64,000 nucleotides of DNA from Zooshikella sp050749885 (GCF_050749885.1 NZ_JBOIUB010000003.1:186001-250000), one strand, 5' to 3'. Counted from the first letter of the stretch, positions 7,462-16,848 are shown. The notes: a model not told the origin generated them from the letters alone. A program made the numbers and translations.

Positions 7462-9273
7462 CTATTCATGAACATAAGTGCCTGGTGCTATATCTAACGC
7501 AGGGTATGAAGCGCTACCGAGCTGTTGTGGTGCTGGGATTTTCTCAGCAGAGCGTTGAATTATCCAGTCAGTCCAGTGCACCCACCAGCTCCCCCCAATT
7601 CGATGTGCACCTAACCGCCACTCTTTCGCGGTTTTAGGATGTTCATGATTTAAAAAGTAATAGCTTTTTTTGTTATCAAGTGGATTCAAGATACTTTGTA
7701 TATGGCCACTGTTACTCAATACAAACTGACACTTACCTCCCAGCAAATGAGAAGAGCGATAACAGGCTTCCCAAGGTGTAATATGATCGGTCATACCCGC
7801 CACAACATAGGCATCAACTGTAACCTGTTTAAGGTCAATAGGTTTATGACATATTTTTAATAAGCCCGGTTTATGTAGCGGATTCGCCTCATACATTTCA
7901 ATAAACTCACCATGAAGTTCAGCCGGCAGGCGCGTGGTATCATTATTCCAATACAAAACTTCATTGGCGGGTGGTTCATAACCAAGCAAGTAATTATTAA
8001 CCCAGTAATGCCAAATCAAATCATTGGGGCGCATCCAGGCAAATACACGCGCTAAATCTTTTCCTTCCAATACGCCCCGCCGATGAGAGTAACTTTTTGC
8101 CTGAGCCAGTGAACGATCGGTTGCAAATAGTGCAACATCATTGTCAATATTAAGGTCCAACACACTGACCATTAAGGTAAAACTATTCACTTTCGTTTTA
8201 TTAGCCGCCGCCAAATAACCTAGTAATGTTGCAGCAGTAATACCTCCTGAACAGGCTCCCATGACATTGACATCACGACTACCAGTGATCTCAATCACCG
8301 CATCCATGGCATCTTCCAACGCCACAATATAGTTTTCTAACCCCCAATCCCGATGCTCAATTTTGGGATTACGCCAACTACAGACAAACACTTGAATTCC
8401 TTGCTGGGTCGCATGTTGGATAAAACTTTTCTCTGGCGTAAGATCAAAAATGTAATATTTATTTATTTGAGGGGGAATTAAAAAAAGTGGTCGCTGCCAT
8501 ACTTCAGTTGTGGTCGGTTGGTATTGCAAAAGCTCAAGTAACTCATTACGAAAAACCACTACGCCAGGTGAAACAGCAATATTTTCACCCACACAGAATG
8601 CTTTCATATTTACTTGAGACGGTAATCCACCATTATGTAACCAGTCTTGAGCAAAATGTCGAAAACCTTGAATTAAACTTAACCCCGACGTTTCAACACA
8701 GCGCTTAAGTGCTTCAGGATTAAGTAACGTATTTGTCGGTGAGCATGCTTCTGTAAGAATCGACAGTATAAAGGTCGCTCGTCGCCGATCACATTCTGTT
8801 AATTCACTTTCGTCAATCCACTGATGAAGGCGATGGTGCCAGGCAAAATACCCTTGCATTAACCGGCGAAAAAAAGGACTGTCATACCAGGCAGAATCTT
8901 GAAAACGATGATCACGTGCATCAGGCCGCAAACTGGAGTTACCCAGCAACACTTGAAGCCAGTCTCCGCCTAAACGTAATGCTTGCTGAAAAATAGAGCG
9001 AGGATTCGACAAGGCCTGTTGAAACATAACCATGAGCGTATCAAACACATCTTTGCTATGAATACCAATAATGGGATTAGGACCGGCCATATTTTCATAA
9101 TCAATATAGCTTTCTTGATCCACTTCATGATTAGCGAGAGTATTTTTTAACTGCCGTCGAAAACGTTTTGCAGCCTGAGAGTCATCATTCTCTAAATAGT
9201 CAATTGCCTGTGATAAATCTGCAATTTTTTTTGAGATATCCTCAGAAATATTTGTTGCGGCTTGAGCATCCAT
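7462..9273 (-). CDS. phaC: class II-type polyhydroxyalkanoate synthase
   Basis: A 603-residue PHA synthase, which polymerises (R)-3-hydroxyacyl-CoA into PHA on cytoplasmic granules. The lipase-like box is GACSGG (Cys nucleophile, near residue 345). The catalytic Asp lies in VVAGMTDHITPW and the His in SNSGHIQS. The typical N-terminal PHA synthase segment (NPIIGIHSKDVF, then SLRPDARDHRFQDSAW) is intact. It is slightly longer than the usual 560 residues because of an N-terminal extension. It is followed at once by the phaZ-like gene, while a phasin gene is divergent at 9561, so the area is a compact PHA locus. The 287-base gap upstream must hold both promoters. Confidence 0.92.
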   Translation of the reverse strand: MDAQAATNISEDISKKIADLSQAIDYLENDDSQAAKRFRRQLKNTLANHEVDQESYIDYENMAGPNPIIGIHSKDVFDTLMVMFQQALSNPRSIFQQALRLGGDWLQVLLGNSSLRPDARDHRFQDSAWYDSPFFRRLMQGYFAWHHRLHQWIDESELTECDRRRATFILSILTEACSPTNTLLNPEALKRCVETSGLSLIQGFRHFAQDWLHNGGLPSQVNMKAFCVGENIAVSPGVVVFRNELLELLQYQPTTTEVWQRPLFLIPPQINKYYIFDLTPEKSFIQHATQQGIQVFVCSWRNPKIEHRDWGLENYIVALEDAMDAVIEITGSRDVNVMGACSGGITAATLLGYLAAANKTKVNSFTLMVSVLDLNIDNDVALFATDRSLAQAKSYSHRRGVLEGKDLARVFAWMRPNDLIWHYWVNNYLLGYEPPANEVLYWNNDTTRLPAELHGEFIEMYEANPLHKPGLLKICHKPIDLKQVTVDAYVVAGMTDHITPWEACYRSSHLLGGKCQFVLSNSGHIQSILNPLDNKKSYYFLNHEHPKTAKEWRLGAHRIGGSWWVHWTDWIIQRSAEKIPAPQQLGSASYPALDIAPGTYVHE

Positions 9274-9560
9274 GTCAGTTCATGTCCTATTTACAGCCTT
9301 GCCTACGATGAGCGCCTGACTCTCCCGTCTTGCCAAGTTATAATACCCTGCAAAGTAGGTATATTTCTTCTCCCAGCCTGACTATTGTGAGAACATGGCG
9401 GTTGCAATTTAATGAAAGCTAATGCCAGAATTTAAAATTTGCTTGTCGATAACATAATTGTTGACTATGTTTTCCACTAAGCATACTACACTTCCTGTGT
9501 CGTATTCAGCGTAACATACCCCACATACTCCCTACAACTGTGCAAGGTTAGGCACCACTT

Positions 9561-9920
9561 ATGGCAAACCATAAAACTCCACAGTTAAAACTGACGCTTT
9601 CCCCTCAACGGCTTTGGCTAGCAGGGCTTGGTACTATTTTGCTATTTGAGAAAGCACTCAATGAAGGGATAAAACTCTTCCATTATCTCGCTGATCAAGG
9701 TGAAATCATTGAGCGTCGGGAGCGTGAACGATTGGATCGTTTTAGCCATAATCTTAAAAAGCAAACTATAGATAAAGTATCAACCCTGGTACAAAGTAGT
9801 CTGAACGGTGACCCTCAAACAGAGTTAAACAAACTTAAACATGAGCTTAATGTGTTAAGAAGCACGTTAGATAAGCTCAATGCACCACGCTCACCATCAG
9901 GCACTCGTAAAGTCTCTTAA
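9561..9920 (+). CDS. phasin family protein
   Basis: A 119-residue phasin-like protein. The family hallmark is RLWLAGLGTILLFEKALNEG near residues 17-36, then a charged amphipathic helix, GEIIERRERERLDR, and a coiled-coil-prone C-terminus. Phasins coat PHA granules, limit their fusion and influence synthase activity, which fits the divergent phaC next door. It lacks the AKP-rich DNA-binding tail of PhaF, so it is closer to PhaI-type phasins. Start ATG with AGG upstream. Confidence 0.8.
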   Translation: MANHKTPQLKLTLSPQRLWLAGLGTILLFEKALNEGIKLFHYLADQGEIIERRERERLDRFSHNLKKQTIDKVSTLVQSSLNGDPQTELNKLKHELNVLRSTLDKLNAPRSPSGTRKVS

Positions 9921-10132
9921 ATCAAATCCTAATATACACAAGGACGATAATTCACACATAAACATTAATTAGACAGCCTAGTCATGTATAACCATTCATT
10001 AACCTTTCCTTTTTATAAAAAGCGACAACATCATCGGCTTTTATTTCGTTTAATCCAATTGTTTTCAAGTAAGTGTTTTGAAAACAGATAAATCCCCCTA
10101 TTACAGTTTTTTAGTTAAAAGGGAAAAATATA

Positions 10133-10378
10133 TTACATTTGCTGTGGCATCAGTATCACACCAACAATAATGAGAGGAATCGCAAGTAAAGAGCGTAGAA
10201 AGGGTTCTTTAGTTATTTGCCAGTGTAATATGATAAAAATCAGCCCTACCAGGGGAATAAATAAGCTGCCCAGCCCCCATAATATAGATGTTTGAAATGC
10301 TTTAATTAAAATAATAATTCCATAAAACAAACTGACTAATCCACCTGCTAATATCAAAATACCACCAATAATTTCCAT
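10133..10378 (-). CDS. small integral membrane protein
   Basis: An 81-residue, very hydrophobic protein with about three transmembrane helices (residues roughly 3-25, 32-52 and 60-80). The ATG at 10378 has GAGGAGG five bases upstream, an excellent site, so it replaces a longer open frame starting upstream. I recognise no named family. The Gly-rich first helix and short loops suggest a simple membrane protein like the many small hypotheticals of marine gammaproteobacteria. It lies downstream of the epimerase gene on the same strand, about 156 bases apart. Confidence 0.6.
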   Translation of the reverse strand: MEIIGGILILAGGLVSLFYGIIILIKAFQTSILWGLGSLFIPLVGLIFIILHWQITKEPFLRSLLAIPLIIVGVILMPQQM

Positions 10379-10534
10379 GGCATCCTCCTCTACCCAGTTA
10401 GACACACAAGCTTCTTAGCTGAAGCGTAGTCCAAAATAGACATGTCATCCTTCTGCCTCTAAAAATTATTACTTTTTTTGAGGGACACTTATTATCCGAA
10501 ACTGTGTAGAATAAATACTATTTAATTATTAGTA

Positions 10535-11431
10535 TTATTTTAATAAACGAGTTAACGCACTCGTCATATCAGGATACTTAAACATAAACCCTTCATCGAC
10601 TAATCGCTGTGGTATTACTCGCTGACCTTGTAATAACATCGCAGAAGCTTCACGACCTAACATTAACTCCAGCGCCTTAGCAGGAACACGGCAAAAAGCT
10701 GGTCGGTGGAGAACTTTACCCAGTTGTGTTGCAAATTCTGCATTACTCACTGGTTCGGGTGCTGTCGCATTAATCACCCCGCAAATATTTGGATTTTGTA
10801 GCAGCCAATCAATGCAAGCTAACATATCATCGTAGTGAATCCATGAAAATATTTGCTTTCCTGTACCAATAGGTCCTCCCAGTCCTAACTTAAACGGTGG
10901 TAACATTTTTTGCAGTGCACCACCATGCCCCAATACAACCCCCGTTCTTACACAACACGTTGCGATCCCCAGCTGGCGAATCTCATCAGCCGCCTGCTCC
11001 CAGGCAACACATAGCTGTGCAGCAAAATCCTGACCAGGCTGAGAATCTTCAGTTAGCTCAACTTCAGGAGGGTGAAAACCATAGTAACCAATCGCAGACC
11101 CACTAATGAGTCGCTTAGGCATATAAGCAAGGGATGTAACGTACTGACATAAATGTTGAGTTACACCAACTCGACTGGCAAGTAAGGAGGCTTTTCGCTG
11201 TTCTGTCCAGCGAGCATCAAGAATGGGTTCACCCGCTAAATTAATAATGGCATCCCAGTTTTCGTTTCTGTCTAACTCGTCCCAGTGGCTAAACCACCTT
11301 ACTTGAGGTAACTGCTGCTGCCATTGTGACGTATTTCGTGTCAGTACAGTCAAGCTCCAACCTCTGGCTAACCACTGTTTGACCAGCCCTTGTCCAATAA
11401 ACCCAGTTCCTCCAGTCATCAAAATATGCAT
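10535..11431 (-). CDS. yfcH: TIGR01777-type NAD-dependent epimerase, YfcH-like
   Basis: A 298-residue extended-SDR protein. The nucleotide-binding motif GGTGFIGQGLV begins near residue 7, INLAGEPI near 65, and SAIGYYG near 115. The C-terminal block with GQRVIPQRLVDEGFMFKYP is diagnostic of the TIGR01777/DUF1731 family (E. coli YfcH). The reaction is unknown. The start ATG at 11431 follows GGAG at 5 bases; an upstream GTG is less likely. A good promoter (11478-11506) and a LitR-type operator (11450-11473) lie immediately upstream. This ties the gene to the light-response cluster, where this family often appears. Confidence 0.88.
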   Translation of the reverse strand: MHILMTGGTGFIGQGLVKQWLARGWSLTVLTRNTSQWQQQLPQVRWFSHWDELDRNENWDAIINLAGEPILDARWTEQRKASLLASRVGVTQHLCQYVTSLAYMPKRLISGSAIGYYGFHPPEVELTEDSQPGQDFAAQLCVAWEQAADEIRQLGIATCCVRTGVVLGHGGALQKMLPPFKLGLGGPIGTGKQIFSWIHYDDMLACIDWLLQNPNICGVINATAPEPVSNAEFATQLGKVLHRPAFCRVPAKALELMLGREASAMLLQGQRVIPQRLVDEGFMFKYPDMTSALTRLLK

Positions 11432-11449
11432 AGTCACTCCACCCAGAAT

Positions 11450-11473
11450 TGTACAAAATTAAAAATATGTACA
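11450..11473. promoter_or_regulatory. LitR-type operator, site 1
   Basis: Two TGTACA boxes (11450-11455 and 11468-11473) are separated by exactly 12 AT-rich bases. This equals the T(G/A)TACA-N12-TGTA(C/T)A element I recall for class II LitR in Pseudomonas putida. It lies immediately downstream of the -10 box of the minus-strand promoter, where a bound repressor would block initiation. Confidence 0.65.
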
Positions 11474-11477
11474 ATAT

Positions 11478-11506
11478 TATATATAATCCTAAGACATTGG
11501 TCTCAA
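11478..11506 (-). promoter_or_regulatory. promoter of the TIGR01777 epimerase gene
   Basis: On the minus strand TTGAGA (11501-11506) and TATATA (11478-11483) are 17 bases apart. The expected start of transcription falls inside the operator at 11450-11473. Confidence 0.55.
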
Positions 11507-11749
11507 TGCAACAGTTTCAAAACAAAATATTGCAACCAAGCAACATAGAATTGAAGACACTACGTGTATAAGACGCTTTAGTTTAACGCTTTATCATTTA
11601 TTTATTTGCAACAGTGCCTAATGAACAAGTTTAACATACAGACTCATGTTTTTACTTTGGTAATACACAGCCAAACCTGAGTTGTTATCCATCATTAAGT
11701 ATCTCCGAGCAATAAAAGTGTAATCAACAACATTTTACAAGGATTCTAA

Positions 11750-13174
11750 ATGACATCATTGGTTTGGTTTCGTAACGATTTGAGAATTCAGGACAATACT
11801 GCGCTCTATCAAGCCTCACTACGTGGGCCTGTGATTGCCGTTTACTGCCTGTACCCAGATCAGTGGCTACAACACAATGACAGCCCGAATAAAATCAAAC
11901 TCGCTTTAGCATCAGTTGCGCAATTACAACAACAATTACAATTACTGAATATTCCTCTTATTATTAAGCAGCTAAATCGCTTTGAAGATTCAGCCTCCTA
12001 CCTGATGCACTTGGCACTACAACTCAAATGCCAGGCTGTTATCTGTAATGAAGAATATGGGGCGAATGAAATCAAACGAGATCAGCAAGTGGCTCAAATG
12101 TGTATTAGCCACGGGCTACAGTTTGAAGCACATACTGATGCAGTAATCTGTAAACCCGGTACATTACTGACTAAACAGGGTGAATTTTATAAGGTATATA
12201 GCCAGTTTAGACGCGCTTTCCTTGCTGAGTTTTATCGTTCTCCTTGTCACTTATTACCGATGCCTCAGTCCCAACGTCCCATAGCAATCAATGTACTGAG
12301 TGACTCACTTGATGTGACGTATACTCAATCAGCTGTCGATAATATTCTCCAACACTGGCCACCAGGAGAGTCAGTGGCTCAGCAACGACTCAACCATTTT
12401 CTCAGTGAAAAAGCGGTTGATTATAAAACTGACCGCGACTTCCCAGCCATTGCCGGAACCAGCCAACTATCAGCTTATCTCACGTTAGGTATTATTTCAC
12501 TGCGCCAATGCCTGATCGCTGCATTTCAACATAATAACAACCACATTGAGGGTAATAATCCTGGCATTGACTGCTGGATTAATGAGCTCATCTGGCGAGA
12601 GTTTTACATTCATATTTTGTGTGGCTATCCCACGGTTAGCAAACATAAGCCCTTTAAGCCAGAAACCGACAACTTAGTCTGGCAGCATGATGAAGACCTC
12701 TTTCGAGCCTGGTGTCAAGGAGAGACGGGCTACCCTATTGTTGATGCTGCGATGAAACAGCTGGTACAAACAGGATGGATGCACAACCGGCTACGGATGG
12801 TCACAGCCATGTTTTTAACCAAAGATTTATTTATTGACTGGCGGCTGGGTGAAGCATTTTTTATGCGACATCTGGTGGATGGTGATTTGGCCGCAAATAA
12901 TGGTGGGTGGCAGTGGTCAGCTTCAACAGGCACGGATGCAGCACCTTACTTTCGTATATTTAACCCTACCACACAGGGTGAGCGATTTGACCCAGAAGGC
13001 ACTTTTATACGTCAGTTTTTGCCCACACTCGCGGATTTACCCCATAAACAAATTCATGCCCCCTATAAAAGTTTATCCTCTGACGAAGCGATTCCTGGCT
13101 ATCCTCGCCCTATTGTTGATCACAGTATTGCGCGAGAACAAACGATTGCCGCCTTCAAGGAACTAAGTACATGA
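11750..13174 (+). CDS. phrB: deoxyribodipyrimidine photolyase
   Basis: A 474-residue class I CPD photolyase that uses blue light to split cyclobutane pyrimidine dimers. The N-terminal antenna-binding fold opens with SLVWFRNDLRIQDN. The FAD-binding core carries GETGYPIVDAAMKQL, GWMHNRLRMV and NNGGWQWSASTGTDAAPY, all hallmarks of active photolyases, with the tryptophans of the electron chain in place. The ATG follows AAGGA at 7 bases. Its stop overlaps the next start (ATGA), so phrB, the SnoaL-like gene and DUF2878 form one operon. Position in the LOV/LitR cluster implies light induction. Confidence 0.95.
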   Translation: MTSLVWFRNDLRIQDNTALYQASLRGPVIAVYCLYPDQWLQHNDSPNKIKLALASVAQLQQQLQLLNIPLIIKQLNRFEDSASYLMHLALQLKCQAVICNEEYGANEIKRDQQVAQMCISHGLQFEAHTDAVICKPGTLLTKQGEFYKVYSQFRRAFLAEFYRSPCHLLPMPQSQRPIAINVLSDSLDVTYTQSAVDNILQHWPPGESVAQQRLNHFLSEKAVDYKTDRDFPAIAGTSQLSAYLTLGIISLRQCLIAAFQHNNNHIEGNNPGIDCWINELIWREFYIHILCGYPTVSKHKPFKPETDNLVWQHDEDLFRAWCQGETGYPIVDAAMKQLVQTGWMHNRLRMVTAMFLTKDLFIDWRLGEAFFMRHLVDGDLAANNGGWQWSASTGTDAAPYFRIFNPTTQGERFDPEGTFIRQFLPTLADLPHKQIHAPYKSLSSDEAIPGYPRPIVDHSIAREQTIAAFKELST

Positions 13175-13605
13175 ACCTTGAAAACTATTTACAACAGTTT
13201 TTAACTCATTTTCAGCAGTTGGATGCAAACAACCTAGCACCTATATCATCCTTATATACTGAAGACGTCGTATTTTCTGACCCTCTCGGCACCCACTTAG
13301 GTATAGACCAGCTAACAGCTTATTTTCAAAGCATGTATTATGAGATAACTTACCTGCACTTTGAATTTAAACCTGCTTGGCTGGCACCTCCAAACCATGT
13401 GACACAGCCCTGGATAATGACATTTAAACACCGACGCTTACCTCAGCGCCAAATCAGTGTGGAAGGCGTCAGCCTTCTGCACTTTAATACGACAGGTTTA
13501 GTCACACATCATCAGGACTTTTTTGACCTAGGTGCTCTGCTTTATGAACAGCTCCCTGTGTTGGGAAAACTCATTCGTTTTATAAAGAAAAAGGCTGCTG
13601 CATGA
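13171..13605 (+). CDS. SnoaL-like / NTF2-fold protein
   Basis: A 144-residue protein of the nuclear-transport-factor-2 fold. An N-terminal helix is followed by LYTEDVVFSDPLGTHLGIDQ, the classic SnoaL-like pattern, then beta strands with SVEGVSLLHFNTTGLVTHHQ and DFFDLGALLYEQLP. Its start codon overlaps the phrB stop and its stop overlaps the DUF2878 start, so translation is coupled. This gene regularly accompanies photolyase and CFA-type genes in light-inducible clusters. The substrate, if it is an enzyme, is unknown. Confidence 0.8.
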   Translation: MNLENYLQQFLTHFQQLDANNLAPISSLYTEDVVFSDPLGTHLGIDQLTAYFQSMYYEITYLHFEFKPAWLAPPNHVTQPWIMTFKHRRLPQRQISVEGVSLLHFNTTGLVTHHQDFFDLGALLYEQLPVLGKLIRFIKKKAAA

Positions 13606-14120
13606 AGTTACAAGCACCTTATGCTTGGCTAACCAACGCCCTGCTCTTTCAAGTAGGCTGGTTTATTTGTGTGCTAACAGGTTCAATACCTGCACTCTTC
13701 GCCACATTAATTATTTTATTTATCCACTTTAAGTGGATTGGTAGTTGGCAAATTGAACGCGATATTATTTTGACGACCTGGTTATTAGGGTCTGCGCTAG
13801 ATAGTTTTTTAGTTCAGCTTAATATTATTCAACTATCCACTCCTTCATTACTCATCCCATTGTGGCTCAGTTGTTTATGGGTTCTTTTCGCCACTTTATT
13901 GAACCACTGCCTAAGCTGGCTGCAGTCAAAACGCTTATTAAGTATGCTACTTGCTCCTCCAATTGCAGCACTAAGCTATTTTGCTGGAGACAAGTTAACG
14001 TCAGTGACGATCAATACAACAGGCTTAATCATTATTGGGATTTGCTGGGCCGGTCTATTCCCACTCTTACTCAGCTTTGCTCAATTATTCACTAAACAAA
14101 ATCTTGTAAATACACCTTGA
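13602..14120 (+). CDS. DUF2878 membrane protein
   Basis: A 172-residue inner-membrane protein with about five hydrophobic helices. Recognisable pieces are NALLFQVGWFICVLTG at the start, LGSALDSFLVQLNI near residue 65 and a Trp-rich PLWLSCLWVLFATLLNH near 85, as in DUF2878. It overlaps the preceding gene by four bases and closes the phrB operon. Members occur next to photolyase and short-chain dehydrogenase genes in many gammaproteobacteria. Biochemical role unknown. Confidence 0.8.
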   Translation: MKLQAPYAWLTNALLFQVGWFICVLTGSIPALFATLIILFIHFKWIGSWQIERDIILTTWLLGSALDSFLVQLNIIQLSTPSLLIPLWLSCLWVLFATLLNHCLSWLQSKRLLSMLLAPPIAALSYFAGDKLTSVTINTTGLIIIGICWAGLFPLLLSFAQLFTKQNLVNTP

Positions 14121-14156
14121 TATTTGAGTCCAACTTTTCAATGAGCAATTGACACG

Positions 14157-14642
14157 TTAAAGAATCCCAAATTTTGATTGATAAGTAGCCAATAGCGCCA
14201 GCGAAAGGTCAAGATCATGTTTTACCTGTTGGAGTCTTTGCTTTGCTTCCACCTCTGCAGTGACGTCACGCTGAATACCAATGTAATACTGCAGTTGTTC
14301 TTCACTATCAAACACAGGGGTTAACCGCAGCTCATTCCAAAACATAGACCCATCTTTACGATAATTACGCAAAATCTGGCAGGTGGAATGATTATTTTTA
14401 ATCGCTTCTCGTATCTTTTCAATCCCTTCTTGTTGGCGGTCATTGCCCTGCAAAAATCGACAGTCTTTATATAATATTTCATCCGCTGCATACCCAGTTA
14501 AGCGTTCAAAAGCAGGGTTTACATAAATCAAGATGCTCTCATCGCCTTCACGCTCAGCAACAACGACACCATCGTTGGAAGCATTCACCAATCGCTCCAT
14601 TAACTCAGCAGTAATCACCAAATGTCTCCTCTTCATCCCCAT
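14157..14642 (-). CDS. short LOV blue-light photoreceptor
   Basis: A 161-residue single LOV domain with short terminal helices. The flavin motif is YKDCRFLQGN near residue 70 (the usual NCRFLQ has Asp for Asn), with the photoactive Cys present. NASNDGVVVAE near the start, ILIYVNPAFERLTGY, LRNYRKDGSMFWNEL and YYIGIQRDVTAE match the short LOV proteins of Pseudomonas putida (PpSB1/PpSB2) almost block by block. There is no output domain, so it must act through a partner. The LitR-like regulator gene at 15916 is the obvious candidate, as in P. putida. It is divergent from the gene at 14847, with an operator-like site between them. Confidence 0.88.
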   Translation of the reverse strand: MGMKRRHLVITAELMERLVNASNDGVVVAEREGDESILIYVNPAFERLTGYAADEILYKDCRFLQGNDRQQEGIEKIREAIKNNHSTCQILRNYRKDGSMFWNELRLTPVFDSEEQLQYYIGIQRDVTAEVEAKQRLQQVKHDLDLSLALLATYQSKFGIL

Positions 14643-14767
14643 CTATTCTTAACTTTTATAATGAACTATATCCCTAGCAGACTGTTCCACTTTACCGAAT
14701 AACGATCAATCAATAACTTATCTCTAATCAGTGAAGTTTTTATAAGCAAATAATGCGTCAAGCGGAC

Positions 14768-14796
14768 TTTACAATATTGTACAACAAAACTATATT
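14768..14796 (+). promoter_or_regulatory. promoter of the DUF523/DUF1722 gene
   Basis: TTTACA (14768-14773) and TATATT (14791-14796) are 17 bases apart. The operator-like pair of boxes at 14778-14802 overlaps the spacer and -10 region. Confidence 0.45.
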
Positions 14797-14802
14797 TGTA
14801 TA
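14778..14802. promoter_or_regulatory. LitR-type operator, site 2
   Basis: TGTACA (14778-14783) and TGTATA (14797-14802) are separated by 13 bases, one more than in site 1. A further CGTACA lies 19 bases on, at 14816. The site sits between the divergent LOV gene and the DUF523/DUF1722 gene. Confidence 0.5.
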
Positions 14803-14846
14803 AGAAATTAGTGATCGTACAAATACGTACACCAAGGAATCGCGCT

Positions 14847-15815
14847 ATGCACTCATCAACCTTTTCCTCTGCAACCCAAATCCAAGTGGGTATCAGTGCT
14901 TGTTTGCTGGGTCATAACGTTCGATACAATGGTGGCCATAAACGGTCTGCTTTTTGCCTAAACCAACTCAGCGGTATTGTTAATTATGTTCCCATTTGTC
15001 CAGAAGTGGGCATTGGAATGGGTATTCCTCGTGAGCCAATACGTCTCATCGGTGATCCCTCACAACCCCGAGCAGTTGGATCGGTCAATCCCCGTCTTGA
15101 TGTAACAGAGGCCTTAATTGAATATGGCACAAAACAAGCTGAACAACTGCGTCAACTGAGTGGTTATATTTTTATGCAAAAGTCACCCAGCTGTGGCATG
15201 GAACGCGTTAAAGTCTACCATGCCAACGGTTATCCCCATCGTCACTCAGGAACGGGGCTTTATGCTCAGCAAATAATGAAGCATCTCCCACTACTCCCCG
15301 TCGAAGAAGAAGGTCGTCTTCATGACCCCATACTCAGGGAAAACTTTATTAATAGGGTCATGGCTTACCATAATTGGCAACAACTTATGTTGAATTTAAC
15401 GCCTTATACACTGATTCAATTTCATACTCGCTATAAATACATCGTACTTGCTCACTCTCCTGCAGACTATTCACGCCTAGGACAGCTTGTCGCCAATATA
15501 TCAGCCAACAATGTGACAGATACCGCCCACACCTATCAGCCTATTTTCATGACTGCCTTGCAGCAACGTGCGACACGTAAAACCCACACAAATGTATTAA
15601 TGCATATTTTAGGTTACCTAAAACACGCTTTGATCCAAGCAGAGCGCAGCGAAATCCTCCATGTAATTCATCAATATCGTCAGGGATTTCTACCCCTTAT
15701 TGTACCCATAACCCTACTAAAACATTTTATTAAACAGCATGGTAATACATTTATACAACAACAGAAGTACTTGTCACCTTACCCAGATGAACTGGGATTA
15801 AGAAATGCTATTTAG
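14847..15815 (+). CDS. DUF523 and DUF1722 domain protein
   Basis: A 322-residue fusion. Residues about 12-160 are DUF523, with GISACLLGHNVRYNGGHKR, CPEVGIGMGIPREPIRL and QKSPSCGMERV, all Cys-containing motifs. Residues about 190-305 are DUF1722 (YbgA), with FHTRYKYIVLAHSP and LMHILGYLKHAL. I choose the ATG at 14847 because AAGGA lies 8 bases upstream; a TTG at 14796 would lie inside the operator. This fusion is a regular member of photolyase/LitR clusters, sometimes next to phrB. Its biochemical role is unknown. Confidence 0.85.
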   Translation: MHSSTFSSATQIQVGISACLLGHNVRYNGGHKRSAFCLNQLSGIVNYVPICPEVGIGMGIPREPIRLIGDPSQPRAVGSVNPRLDVTEALIEYGTKQAEQLRQLSGYIFMQKSPSCGMERVKVYHANGYPHRHSGTGLYAQQIMKHLPLLPVEEEGRLHDPILRENFINRVMAYHNWQQLMLNLTPYTLIQFHTRYKYIVLAHSPADYSRLGQLVANISANNVTDTAHTYQPIFMTALQQRATRKTHTNVLMHILGYLKHALIQAERSEILHVIHQYRQGFLPLIVPITLLKHFIKQHGNTFIQQQKYLSPYPDELGLRNAI

Positions 15816-15915
15816 GGCCTGGTAGAAGCTCTTTACAATGGTTATAAGTTGTTATCCTATACCTCACACTTGGTGCACGCTAAAATAAACGTCATATGAT
15901 GACCATTATGTTGAA

Positions 15916-16848
15916 ATGCCAATGACCAATTTAGTTGTCTCTGAAAACACTGAAGGCTTAATTCCTATTCGTGAAGTTTCCCGACAGACAGGTGTAAATG
16001 CCGTCACCTTACGCGCCTGGGAAAGACGATACGGGCTCATTAAACCTTATCGAACAGCTAAAGGACATCGGCTTTATGACCATGAACATGTAACGCAGAT
16101 AAAAAACATTTTAGAGTGGATCAATCGTGGCGTAGCTGTTAGTAAAGTCAAAACCTTATTAGCCAATGTAGCCACACCAGAGCCACTTGATGCATCTGAC
16201 AGTGATATCAATAACTGGCAAATATCACAAGCACAGTTTATTAACGCTGTAAAAACCTTTAATGAAGATAAACTGGATGATATTTATAACCAGGCACTCG
16301 CCATTTATCCTGTTGATTTAGTCAGTGAAAACCTGATAAAACCTGTTATTTATCAACTAAAGAAAAATTGGCAAGGTCAATTTGGACAAATTGCAGAACA
16401 GTGTTTTTTACTGACTCAGCTACGTGCAAAATTAACCACTCGTCTCTACCACAACAATAAATCAACAACTGGCCCCAATTTATTGCTCACCCAATTAGCC
16501 ACAACAATCCACACTGAATTTGAAGTGATTGACTTGTTACTCACTGCACTGGCTCTGACAGCGCATAATTTTCATGTACAACTCCTTGCAGGAAAACTGC
16601 CTTACGATGAAGTTTCCCTGGCCGTTGAAAAACTTCAAAGTCAAGCCGTCATCATTTTTAGTCAATCGGCTCTAGAACGTCAGGTACTACAAAAAGAACT
16701 TCAACATTTACAACAGTTACTCACAGTCCCTCTGATTCTGGCAGGACAATGTACAATGATCCACGAACAACAATTTCAAACGACATCAACTATAACCGCC
16801 ACAGATAATGCAGACTTAATTAAACAAATAAGTTTACATTTACAATAG
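15916..16848 (+). CDS. litR: MerR-family regulator, class II LitR-like
   Basis: A 310-residue regulator. Residues about 17-85 are a MerR winged helix (TLRAWERRYGLIKPYRTAKG, then GHRLYDHEHV). Residues about 105-305 align with the helical and Rossmann-like parts of CarH/LitR. In B12-dependent members the helical part carries W-x9-EH. Here the region reads WQGQFGQIAEQ, one residue short and with Gln for His, so cobalamin binding is doubtful. That fits class II LitR, which relies on a LOV partner. It lies two genes from the LOV gene, in a cluster with three operator-like sites. It likely represses in the dark. Weak ribosome-binding site. Confidence 0.78.
   Translation: MPMTNLVVSENTEGLIPIREVSRQTGVNAVTLRAWERRYGLIKPYRTAKGHRLYDHEHVTQIKNILEWINRGVAVSKVKTLLANVATPEPLDASDSDINNWQISQAQFINAVKTFNEDKLDDIYNQALAIYPVDLVSENLIKPVIYQLKKNWQGQFGQIAEQCFLLTQLRAKLTTRLYHNNKSTTGPNLLLTQLATTIHTEFEVIDLLLTALALTAHNFHVQLLAGKLPYDEVSLAVEKLQSQAVIIFSQSALERQVLQKELQHLQQLLTVPLILAGQCTMIHEQQFQTTSTITATDNADLIKQISLHLQ

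Noticed and set aside
10456..10483. Imperfect hairpin near 10456 resembling the dispersed hairpin
   Set aside because: Different loop and mismatched stem; likely chance in A/T-rich sequence.
12834..13166. 110-codon open frame on the plus strand inside phrB
   Set aside because: It overlaps the conserved core of photolyase in another frame and has no family likeness.
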